From Sphingomonas endolithica (GTDB lineage Bacteria > Pseudomonadota > Alphaproteobacteria > Sphingomonadales > Sphingomonadaceae): a DNA stretch of 64,000 nucleotides. The notes beneath the pieces are model-generated. The model did not search any database. It was not told the origin of the DNA and saw only the letters and a list, made by a program, of their open reading frames with translations. The DNA is taken from NCBI RefSeq assembly GCF_025231525.1, contig NZ_CP103057.1, positions 2,187,001 through 2,251,000 of the forward strand. The letters are read 5' to 3'. Below are positions 8,949 to 16,357 of the stretch, one piece after another; position 1 is the stretch's first letter, and each line of letters starts with the position of its first letter. The translations under genes were made by a program, and so were the position numbers.

Positions 8949-9887
8949 TCAGATCCCACGCACGACGGCGGTGGCCCATGCCGTCACCTCTTCGTCATAG
9001 CGCTCGGTGACGATCAGGTCGCGCGCCGTACCTGACGCAGCATCCACCTCGACCGATCCGGCATACACCCAGGTCGCATTGCCGGACAGCCGCACCATGC
9101 CATCGCGTTCTGCCTGGGCCCGCACCAGACCCCCGCGATTGAATACGGTAATTTCGCTTCCAAAATCCACCCGGCCCGCCAGACAGGCGGCGAACACCGA
9201 CGCCGCCATCGCGCTGCCGCAGCTGTCGGTCAGCCCGATCCCCCGTTCGAAGGTACGCACGAACAGGTCGCTGCCACGCTGCTCGACGAATGACACGTTG
9301 GCGCGCCGCGGCAGCCAGGCGGGCGCAGCCTCACAGACGTTGCCCACCGCCACAAGCTCCGCTTCGTCGATCGACCCGTCGAAGCTCACCAGATGCGGAT
9401 TGGGCATCGCCACTGCTGTGAAGCGCCGCTCGCTGGGCAGCATCGCGATCGGCTGCTCTAGGATCTGCTGCCCCATGCCTCCGAGCGGCCAGGCCGTCAC
9501 GTCCAGGTCCGCCGGCCCAGCCGTCTCGCGCACCGTATACACGCCGGGGGCGATCGCCGCATCGCGCTCGACGGTGGCTTGCGAGTTCATCAATCCGACC
9601 ACCGCATGGTCGATCCCCAGCGCCTCGAACCCGGCCCGCGCCACGCAGCGCAGGCCGTTCAGGCACGTTTCGGACTCACTGCCATCGGTATTGAACATCC
9701 GCATCCGGATCGGAACGCCGGCATTCTGCGTCAGGAGAAGGATGCCGTCCCCACCGACCGGTCCTGCACGGTCGGCCAGCGCACGTGCCACGCCTGCCCA
9801 GCTTGCATCGTCGAGCGTGATCGCGCGTGCATCGATCAACGGAAAGTCGTTGCCGGAGCCGTGGCATTTGATGAAGTCGATGCGCAT
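8949..9887 (-). CDS. dapF: diaminopimelate epimerase-like protein (DapF family)
   Basis: DapF interconverts LL- and meso-diaminopimelate for lysine and peptidoglycan synthesis using two cysteines. This 312-aa protein opens with MRIDFIKCHGSGNDF and keeps both candidate cysteines, in FNTDGSESETCLNGLRC and in LTDSCGSAMAAS. The canonical loops are CGNG and CGTG; here they are CLNG and CGSA, so the active-site loops are divergent. The start at 9887 is the ATG matching the family N-terminus. It could be the only DapF of the cell or a paralogue with another substrate. Confidence 0.75.
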   Translation of the reverse strand: MRIDFIKCHGSGNDFPLIDARAITLDDASWAGVARALADRAGPVGGDGILLLTQNAGVPIRMRMFNTDGSESETCLNGLRCVARAGFEALGIDHAVVGLMNSQATVERDAAIAPGVYTVRETAGPADLDVTAWPLGGMGQQILEQPIAMLPSERRFTAVAMPNPHLVSFDGSIDEAELVAVGNVCEAAPAWLPRRANVSFVEQRGSDLFVRTFERGIGLTDSCGSAMAASVFAACLAGRVDFGSEITVFNRGGLVRAQAERDGMVRLSGNATWVYAGSVEVDAASGTARDLIVTERYDEEVTAWATAVVRGI

Positions 9888-9942
9888 GCCGACAGATCTA
9901 CCGAGGCCGCCCCGCCACGGCAACATGCGCCGTCGCCGCTGG

Positions 9943-10377
9943 TCAACGCAGTTGGTAATGATCCGCCAGGCGGTCGAGCGCCAGCGTCAGCACCACTCGC
10001 CCAGCACGCGCCGGCCACCCTAGTGCTTTTTCCGTCGCCGGCAGCCCCTCGCACGCGCAAACTACGCGCCACAGCACATCGTTCAGCCCGGGCCCCACCG
10101 CGGCCGTCGCTGCATCGAAGCGGCGCTTGCCGGCGAGTTGCGCCGTACTCGGATCGATGCTTGCCCCGCCCCCATCTACCCGCGCTGCCCAGCGCATGGT
10201 CACACGGGGGCCAAGCTCGGCCATCTCGTAATCGCTGCGCAGCCGCTCACCCGCCTCGAATTGCCGCGCATCAATCATGCCACGCGACCGCAGCCAGCCA
10301 AGCGGTGACTCGCGGAGTTTCACCGTCACGCGACGTCCGCTCGCAGCCGTCAGTTGCCGTTCCACCAGTTCCTGCAT
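9943..10377 (-). CDS. DUF6456 domain protein
   Basis: This 144-aa basic protein matches the alphaproteobacterial DUF6456 family: RESPLGWLRSRG, then ARQFEAGERLRSDYEMAELGPRVTMRWAA, and a C-terminal LTLALDRLADHY helix. Such proteins are often annotated as helix-turn-helix related. It is divergently transcribed from the XRE gene with a 90-bp shared promoter region, so one may regulate the other. No enzyme motif is visible. Confidence 0.7.
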   Translation of the reverse strand: MQELVERQLTAASGRRVTVKLRESPLGWLRSRGMIDARQFEAGERLRSDYEMAELGPRVTMRWAARVDGGGASIDPSTAQLAGKRRFDAATAAVGPGLNDVLWRVVCACEGLPATEKALGWPARAGRVVLTLALDRLADHYQLR

Positions 10378-10467
10378 GTCCGTCTCCTCGCCCGCCGCAC
10401 AAGGCCGCTTGCCACGACACAGCTTCTGTAGGACAGGACGGAAAACCGATCTGGTTAGGAATGTTGG

Positions 10468-11031
10468 ATGATAACCGCCATTCGCGAAGTACGCCGCGCC
10501 AAGGGCATGACGCTAGACGACGTCGCCCGAGCCTGTGTGCCCACCACCACGGCGCAGACGATCGGCCGCCTGGAAACGGGCACGCGCACGGTTTCGGTCG
10601 GCTGGTTGAACCGTATCGCCACCGCGCTCGGCGTGACCGCCACCGACCTCGTTCAGCTTCCCACCCGCACCGGCATCCCTGTATCCGCCATCCTCGATGG
10701 CAGCGGAATCCACGCCCCCAAGCGCGCGCTAACACTGGCGCCGCCGGCACCGCCCCCCGGCGCGATCGCCATCACCGTCACCGCCGGCATCGGCGAATAT
10801 CGCAGCGGCGATGAATTGTGGTTTGAAACGCTGGCGCCGGAGCATTTCGGCCGCGCGCTCAACCGCGACGTCCTCGTCCCCCGCGCTGCCGGGCGCTTTT
10901 CGTTCGGCCGACTGATCGGTCGCGATGGCGAAAAGCTCCACCTGCTGCCGCCCGGCCCCGGCATGCGGCAACAGATCGTCACCAACCCGCCCTGGATCGC
11001 CCCCGCAATCAAGCTGATCAGGGCGCTATAG
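10468..11031 (+). CDS. XRE-family regulator with S24-like C-terminal domain
   Basis: Residues 1-62 form a Cro/CI helix-turn-helix (IREVRRAKGMTLDDVARAC, then TIGRLETGTRTVSVGWLNRIATAL). The C-terminal half (about 95-187) has RSGDELWFETL, DVLVPRAAGRFSFGRLI and LHLLPPG, a pattern like the S24/LexA-type beta domain of CI-like regulators. I cannot place the Ser/Lys catalytic pair with certainty. It lies beside DUF6456 and is the last intact gene before the decayed island. Confidence 0.75.
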   Translation: MITAIREVRRAKGMTLDDVARACVPTTTAQTIGRLETGTRTVSVGWLNRIATALGVTATDLVQLPTRTGIPVSAILDGSGIHAPKRALTLAPPAPPPGAIAITVTAGIGEYRSGDELWFETLAPEHFGRALNRDVLVPRAAGRFSFGRLIGRDGEKLHLLPPGPGMRQQIVTNPPWIAPAIKLIRAL

Positions 11032-11056
11032 CTCGCTTGGGCGGGCATCGTCGGCA

Positions 11057-11461
11057 ATGTTGAAGGGAATGGTGGAGCGCGTCGGACGAAACCGCGAACT
11101 AGAAACTCGTCGTTCCACGAACCATGCTGCATCGGCAGAACGCCGAGCGCGCGAAAAGTCGGGGCGTCATTCACGGGCCAAAATGGCACAATGCGATGTT
11201 TACATTGCTGGAGTTGGAGGAACGAGCGCTAGCGGTCGTGGCTTATCAATGAGATGTAGGATTTGGGGGAACGGAACGTTGGCGAGCAGCCCAGTTGTCG
11301 AAGACGGCGAACTGCCGACCTCCGTCTTCCAGAGCGATCTGCCGATTGACGAGAAGCTCGATCGCGCCCGAACAGAGCTGCTTGGCCTGGATAACCTACC
11401 TGCGAATTCCAACGAAGACGGGCCGGGTAATCCGACGCGCAGCGGGCCACCATTCCAATGA
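11057..11461 (+). pseudogene. unclear fragment, possible DUF4011-type start
   Basis: An open frame of 134 codons runs here, but only the part around 11300-11400 reads like protein: SDLPIDEKLDRARTELLGL. It weakly resembles the start of DUF4011-type helicase proteins (KLERARRELLDL). The similarity is lost where the family motif should continue. The first 80 codons are low complexity. I regard it as a broken fragment at the left end of the island. Confidence 0.25.
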
Positions 11462-11512
11462 CAAGCGGGCCAGGTCGGCGGCGACATTTAGGAGGCCTGT
11501 TCGGGTCTCCTT

Positions 11513-11785
11513 GCGGTACAGCCGCAGCAGCTTCTTGTGGTTCATGATCAGTCCATCGCGAGCCAGCATGATCCCGAGTCGTCAGTAGCCGAAGCGTCGA
11601 GGCTTAGCCGCGATCTCCCGCAGCGACCGCAGGTCGCCATCATCACTACGCCGGGGCGCGTAGCGCACCGTCGTCCGATCTAAGCTGAAGATGGTACAGG
11701 CCCGACGCTCGCTGATGCCGAACAGCTGCCGGGCCTGCTCGACACCTCCGCTGAGCGTCGGGCTTACCAGCTTTTGCCGCCACCC
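11513..11785 (-). mobile_element. IS3-family transposase OrfB remnant
   Basis: The minus strand encodes KLVSPTLSGGVEQARQLFGISERRACTIF, then an RRSDDGDLRSLREIAAKPRRFGY segment. After an in-frame TGA at 11582-11584 it continues RLGIMLARDGLIMNHKKLLRLYRKE. This is the N-terminal region of IS3-group OrfB (SERRAC, RFGYRRL, MNHKK.YRLYREE). A CGA-to-TGA change would explain the stop at the conserved RFGYR. The DDE catalytic region, OrfA and inverted repeats are not found, so the element is truncated on both sides. Confidence 0.7.
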
Positions 11786-12204
11786 CTTCAATGCGTCCAC
11801 TACAACGAGGGCGAAGAAGCTGGTGAAACGTGGGAGTTGGTCTCCGCCGGCTGACGCATGGCCTGAACCTAGCTGACGCTCGCGCACCCGGTAAGATGTG
11901 GGCGTAAGCCGCCGCCTAAGACTGAGAGGGCGCCGGTCTGCTTGAGTGCCTTTATCGACAGGTTTGCAATAGCACATTGCAGACGTGATTGGTGCTTTTG
12001 GTGGATCGCAGCCCGTCTGCTTTGAAGCCGCTAAATGCGTTTTCGGCCGTTCCTTCCCAACGACGAAACGGAAGCCATGCGGCTTTTCCAGCGGAAGCAG
12101 ATCGGTCCGATCCCCGTGCTGTCAGACGACCGGTCGTTGCACTTCGAGACGAGGAGCGGCGTGACAGTTTCTACGAATGGCTCTGCGCTCGCCTCGATTG
12201 GTGG

Positions 12205-12390
12205 CCTGCCTTGGGCCAGGTTGGCTGCTGGCGCAAAGGTCTCGGATCGTGCCCCCCCCGGCAGCACCAAACTACAGCGCCTCCAAGAGATTCGCCGGGG
12301 CGCGAGCGTCACGCTGTCCGCCGACGATCTTCATGAGGTCGAGGACGCGTTGTCGCAGATCGAGCTGGTGGGCGAACGCTATCCAGCCGC
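12205..12390 (+). pseudogene. aldo/keto reductase C-terminal fragment, frameshifted
   Basis: One frame reads GPGWLLAQRSRIVPPP and the next reads PGSTKLQRLQEIRRGASVTLSADDLHEVEDALSQIELVGERYP. Together they match the aldo/keto reductase C-terminus ([20 protein letters not shown]...LTADDL..I..A). The frame switch falls at a run of eight C at 12252-12259. The catalytic barrel upstream is absent. Open frames extend on both sides, but those parts are unrelated. Confidence 0.6.
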
Positions 12391-12477
12391 GATCAGCGAC
12401 CGCCAAGGGGGCGTTGATGAAAGTCAATCCGGGGCGCCCCCGGTCCGCCTAAGTCGCCAGCATGATCAGGAGACTTA

Positions 12478-12582
12478 GCCATCAACATCACCCTTAACGG
12501 CGGCACACCTTCAGCCCAACCCACCGACTATTTCACGGGCAAGGTCGCCGCCGATACGCTTGGATCAGTCATCGTGTTGTGA
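12478..12582 (+). pseudogene. cupin-type protein N-terminal fragment
   Basis: About 28 codons read INITLNGGTPSAQPTDYFTGKVAADTL, resembling the start of small cupin proteins (NG..PS....DYFTG.V..D). The initiator ATG is missing (a TAG precedes) and the frame stops at 12582. The 3' end runs into an oppositely oriented quinone reductase fragment. Confidence 0.4.
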
Positions 12583-12745
12583 GAACGATACGACCGAACA
12601 CGCCTCCGGCCTCGATCCGTCGACGCGCGTCGGCCGCCTGGCGTAACGGCATAGTCTCGGCAACAACCGTTGCCACCTCGCCACGCACGGCTTTGGCAAA
12701 TAGGTCTGCGGTCAGAGCGCGCCTTGAGACGACCGCGACTTGCCA
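12569..12745 (-). pseudogene. NAD(P)H:quinone reductase C-terminal fragment
   Basis: On the minus strand about 55 codons read SRRALTADLFAKAVRGEVATVV, then AETMPLRQAADARRRIEAGG and VFGRIVLTTR, before a TGA at 12569-12571. This matches the C-terminus of zinc-type alcohol dehydrogenase/quinone oxidoreductases (PL..AA.A...IE.G...G.IVL). No start codon or Rossmann domain is present. The upstream edge is lost by 12745. Confidence 0.6.
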
Positions 12746-12853
12746 TATCCCTCACGCTGCTGTGCAGAGGGGTCCCTTTCGCACGCCGATAGGGGGCCTT
12801 TTTGGAAGCCGATTGACAGGTCGTGACGGCAGAGAATCGCGACGACCTCTCGC

Positions 12854-13330
12854 CTATGCGGGGTTCAGCCACCGCCCTTGTTTAGCCTTCCGCTCGATGT
12901 CTTTAGCGAAGAGGGGGGTCTCCTCCTCGTTGTGTGCGGAGATTACCTTCTGCGCTTGGTTTTGAGCCTGATCGAGAGTCACGCCTTCGCGCGAGAGCGC
13001 CTCTTCCCAGCCAGCTGTCGCCGAGGACCGCACGTAGTTCGTGAAGCGCGTCGTCTTGTCGTCGATCCGGTCTAGGTAGAACTCCCAGATCACGTCGGCG
13101 GTGCCTCTTTCGTCGATCGAGGGTCCGAACGTCTCGCTGAGAGAAAGCAGGCGGCAGTGATGGCGCTCGGCAATGTCCTCGATGTAATGCTGCACGACGA
13201 GCCGCCCGACATGCTCAACGTTGATCGACATCCGTCGACCGTCCGGCGCGTGGGTCGCGGCTGCGGCAATGTGGTCCTTCGAGCAGGCGCGGTACTCTGC
13301 GTCGGTGAGGCTGAAGACCCAGTCGGTCAC
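12854..13330 (-). CDS. conserved hypothetical protein, SRPBCC-like
   Basis: From a GTG at 13330 the protein is 158 aa: MTDWVFSLTDAEYRACSKDHIAAAATHAPDGRRMSINVEHVG..LVVQHY, later VIWEFYLDRIDDKTTRFTNYVRSSATAGW. The alternating strands and ligand-binding look suggest a START/SRPBCC-type fold. The C-terminal AHNEEETPLFAKDIERKA helix is well formed. The upstream end abuts a truncated alpha/beta hydrolase gene, so the original start may be lost; the frame stays open to 13426 through that gene. Function is unknown. Confidence 0.5.
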   Translation of the reverse strand: MTDWVFSLTDAEYRACSKDHIAAAATHAPDGRRMSINVEHVGRLVVQHYIEDIAERHHCRLLSLSETFGPSIDERGTADVIWEFYLDRIDDKTTRFTNYVRSSATAGWEEALSREGVTLDQAQNQAQKVISAHNEEETPLFAKDIERKAKQGRWLNPA

Positions 13331-13339
13331 ATCGATGGA

Positions 13340-13949
13340 TGAGTCCTGCTGGCAGAGGAAGACCTTCGTCCTTCGCGCGCAGGAGCATCGCCGCCGCCAG
13401 ATTGCCGCCCGCCGATCGCCCGCCAACGACGACGCGTGATGGCGTTTGGCGGTTCAGTACATAGCGATATGCCGCCATCGCGTCGTCCAGCGCCGCTGGA
13501 TAGGGATGCTCGGGCGGCATCCGGTAATCGACGCCGTAGCAGAGCGCCCCGTGCTGATCCGCCTGCATCCGCGCCTGCGCGCGGCACGCCTCGCCGCCGC
13601 CGAACACCAGGGCCCCGCCATGAAAGTCCAGATAGGCGCAGTCCGGCTTGGCCATGGTCTCGGGCGTCGCGACGTAGAGGGTGGCTTCACCGCTTCGGAT
13701 CGTCTCAACGCTGGCGCTCAGCGTGCCGGCGAGCCCTTTCACCGCCGCCGCATATTGTCCGTCAACAGCCGCCTTGATCTGCATCCAGCCGGCATGATCC
13801 TCGGGCAAGGGCATGGTGTGGAGCGCGTTCACCGTAACACCATCGTCGTTGACCAGTCGCGCCAGACTGGCGTGTGCCTCTGCGCTGATCGACGAGGGAA
13901 AGGGGATCAGGCGGCCTTGAACCACTACGCCTTTTTTCTGGTCGTTCAT
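13340..13949 (-). pseudogene. alpha/beta hydrolase (HSL family), C-terminally truncated
   Basis: The gene starts with ATG at 13949 (MNDQKKGVVVQG). It shows the hormone-sensitive-lipase family layout: an oxyanion DFHGGALVFGGG loop, DYRMPPEHPYPAALDD and the nucleophile elbow GGRSAGGNLAAA. After DEGLPLPAGLI near 13345 homology ends: the frame continues to 13215 only by reading the neighbouring gene out of frame. The catalytic Asp and His that should follow are missing, so the enzyme is probably inactive. The join with the SRPBCC-like gene is a clean deletion or fusion point. Confidence 0.75.
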
Positions 13950-14013
13950 GTCGATACGCTACTCGTGATGGGAGGGGCCGCAAGTCCGGCGATCACTAAT
14001 GACGGGCCCGGCC

Positions 14014-14312
14014 TTACGCAGCGATGCCACCATCGACAAGAATCCCCGAGCCCGTCACGTACGCAGCACCCGGCCCGGCGAGAAACGCAACGGCTTCGGC
14101 GACCTCCCGGGCCTTGCCGTAGCGCGCGATAGCGAGGCTCGGAAGAATGGAAGGCGCAAGAGGCCCGTCGGCGGGGTTCATGTCGGTATCGATCGGGCCA
14201 GGGCGAACCAGATTGACGGTGATTTCGCGAGAGCCCAGCTCGCGAGCCAGACCGCGGGTGAAGCTCTCTAGCGCCGACTTGGTCGCCGCATAGACGGCGA
14301 TGCCCGCGAAGA
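14014..14312 (-). pseudogene. short-chain dehydrogenase/reductase C-terminal fragment
   Basis: Minus-strand codons give YAATKSALESFTRGLARELG, VNLVRPGPIDTDMNP, then AREVAEAVAFLAGPGAAYVTGSGILVDGGIAA and TAA at 14014. This is the second half of an SDR, starting at the active-site YxxxK. The Rossmann half with TGxxxGIG and the catalytic Ser is absent. At about 14312 it meets a histidine kinase fragment on the other strand. Confidence 0.75.
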
Positions 14313-14317
14313 CGCGC

Positions 14318-14500
14318 AGCCGCGCTTACGCAACGCCTGCTTGCCTTCTCGCACCGGCAGCCGCTAGACCTGCGTTCGACCAATGTTGACGCCCTGGTCA
14401 GGGGGATGGTCGATCTGATCCAGCGCGCGATCGGCCCCGACATCGCGGTCGAGACCCGCACCGCGCCGGATCTGTGGGCGGCACTACTCGATCCATCATT
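14318..14500 (+). pseudogene. sensor histidine kinase internal fragment
   Basis: Plus-strand codons read LTQRLLAFSHRQPLDLRSTN, then VDALVRGMVDLIQRAIGPDI and AVETRTAPDLWAALLDPSLL. This matches the stretch just after the phospho-accepting His in hybrid kinases (LL.FSR.QPL.P...D.N.LV..M.DLL.R..GE.I). The H-box and ATPase domain are both missing. It is fused at 14497 to serine recombinase sequence. Confidence 0.55.
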
Positions 14501-15062
14501 ATTACAAATGCGCCCAGAGACTGAATCGCGGTAAGTGTCCCGGTGGCAGAGTCATTTCGAGTTCTCGGGATGAACTGGATGACGCGGTCATCGATAAGGC
14601 GTCGATGGAGCTCCCGACGCCAGCGCGTGTACGCGAGACGGTTGCTCGTGCCTGCGATTGCCAACACTCAGCCAAGGCTGCGGCATCAAGTCGGCTTCAG
14701 CAACTCAAACGTCAGTTTAGCGGAGCCAAGCGAGGGAGGACAATCTCTGGGAAGTTGCCGCTGGGACGGCCTGGAAGGCCACTCGGGTTCCAGGGCCAAG
14801 ATTGATGCGCTCGGAGAGGAGACCGCCAGCCTTAAGCGGCAGATTGCGGCAACGCAGAGGTTAATATCGGAGACCGTCCGACCTCTGTCTTCGGAAGAAG
14901 CGATGTCGAAGGTCTCCGAGATGCACGGGTTGCTCAAGGCCGCCGACGCGAGACAACGACGTTGCCTTATCCATTCGCTGATAGAAAAGGTCATCGTTCG
15001 CGACGACGCGATCGAAATCTATGGAGCGGAGTCGACGCTGGTGGAGACCGCAAGCGGAATCC
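14497..15062 (+). pseudogene. large serine recombinase, C-terminal fragment with frameshifts
   Basis: The sequence starts at the zinc-ribbon HYYKCAQRLNRGKCPGG. It continues through DELDDAVIDK and a coiled-coil region in the same frame to about 14735. A third frame then gives DNLWEVAAGTAW, and another gives AKIDALGEETASLKRQIAAT, ISETVRPLSSEEAMSKVSEM and LIEKVIVRDDAIEIYG. This is the C-terminal third of a resolvase/invertase-type recombinase broken by at least two frameshifts. The catalytic domain is absent. It points at the tRNA-Val 3' end 40 bp away, which suggests an old integrative element. Confidence 0.7.
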
Positions 15063-15100
15063 ATATCGCCAGGGCCGCGGCTCGCGGTTCTGATCGAAAA

Positions 15101-15176
15101 TGGTGGGCGATGACGGGCTCGAACCGCCGACATTCTCGGTGTAAACGAGACGCTCTACCAACTGAGCTAATCGCCC
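15101..15176 (-). tRNA. tRNA-Val (anticodon TAC)
   Basis: The minus strand folds as a full cloverleaf. Acceptor GGGCGAT pairs with ATCGCCC, the D arm is GCTC..GAGC, the anticodon stem TCTCG/CGAGA has a TTTACAC loop giving TAC, and the T arm is GGCGG-TTCGAGC-CCGTC. CCA is encoded at the 3' end. It forms the right boundary of the decayed island. Confidence 0.95.
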
Positions 15177-15233
15177 GAAACCGGGTCCGCGCGCTATCGC
15201 GCCTTCTGCGCGCGCCGTCAATCCGCGATGGAG

Positions 15234-16189
15234 TCAGGCGATTGACAGCCCCGCGCGCCGCACAGCCGCGCAATATTGCCGCATGCCCTCCAGCGCCTTG
15301 TCCGACAGCGCCATGAACGTGCGGCGGCGGTCGAAGGGATCGGGCTGCCGCAGGAACAGGCCGGCGTCGGTCATCTTGGCGATCCAGCGCAGCGCGGTCG
15401 TCGGCGCAACGGCCGCGGCGATGCACAGGCTGGATACCGATACCTGCGCGCGCTCCAGCTCGGCCGCGAACAGATCGAGCAGCATGTCCCACGCGGGATC
15501 CTCGAACAGCCCTTCGTCGAAGAATTGCGAGCGCAACGCCGCGAGCGGATCGCCTGGCGGATCTCCTGGGGGGACGCCGTCGCCTCGTCGGCATGGGGTT
15601 GCGCGCCATAGCCGAGCTTGCGATCCGTCACCGCCAAAGTAGGCCGTGGGAAGGATAGCGAATCGTCTCGCGTCAGCCGCGCCAGCGTCTCGGCGATCCG
15701 CGCCACTTCCTCGTTGAGTCGCCGCAACCGTATCGCCTCGGCATCGCGCGCCGCCTCGTTGGCGAGCAGATCGGGCCGCATGCTGCCGGCAATCGCCAGC
15801 GCGGCGATATGCTCCGCCTGGCTCGGCGCCACCAGCAATTGCACGTGCCGTCCGTACAGGTGGGCGGCGACCAGATCGATCTGCCGTTCCTCGATGCCGG
15901 CGACGATCCGCGCGGCCTTGTCGCGGGCGAAGGTGTCCAGGATCGGCAACGCGCTGTCGAGCATCGTGTCGGGGACTCCGATGGCATCGATCTGCACCAG
16001 GTCGGCAACGCCGTAATCGTCCCACGCGCCGTCCGTCACGGCATGCCAGTCGAGCCGCTTGATGACACGAGCGCCGCTCAGTTCGACCAGGTCGCCGGCA
16101 ACCTGCGCCGCCGCTTTATCCGCCACGACGAGCGAGCCGAGCCTGCGCGCATAGCTCGGACTCTGCTCAAGCCACTCACCGTTCATCAT
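15234..16189 (-). pseudogene. winged-helix (MarR-like) DNA-binding protein, frameshifted
   Basis: The first frame starts with MMNGEWLEQSPSYARRLGSL at 16189 and runs through a helical sensor-like domain to TDRKLGYGAQPHADEATASP. The second frame supplies GDPLAALRSQFFDEGLFEDP, a winged helix (VSVSSLCIAAAVAPTTALRWIAKMTDAGL) and RRTFMALSDKALEGM. The switch falls at six G at 15568-15573 (plus strand), so a one-base indel restores about 318 residues. It may be a real mutation or a sequencing error. The wing resembles MarR regulators; the target is unknown. Confidence 0.7.
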
Positions 16190-16357
16190 CCGCCCCCTGC
16201 CTGCCCCCGTCGCCACATCCAAATACGCATTCTACGCGATCCAGCGCGGCAGTTTACATCCATTCTGGCAAGCAATCCGCCGGCGCAGGCAGGATCCACC
16301 AACGAGCGCCCGATCAACCACCGGAATGGACCAAATCGCCTTGTACGTCCGCTGAGA

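Noticed and set aside
11980..12210. Plus-strand open frame before the aldo/keto reductase fragment
   Set aside because: The text does not match the expected upstream part of the reductase and shows no family motif; I could not support a gene.
13946..14461. 171-codon minus-strand frame across the SDR fragment
   Set aside because: It is out of frame with the clear SDR sequence and is serine/arginine-rich shadow.
15101..15316. Continuation of the recombinase frame through the tRNA (GSNRRHSRCKRDALP)
   Set aside because: This is the antisense translation of tRNA-Val and not protein; the recombinase remnant should end before 15100.
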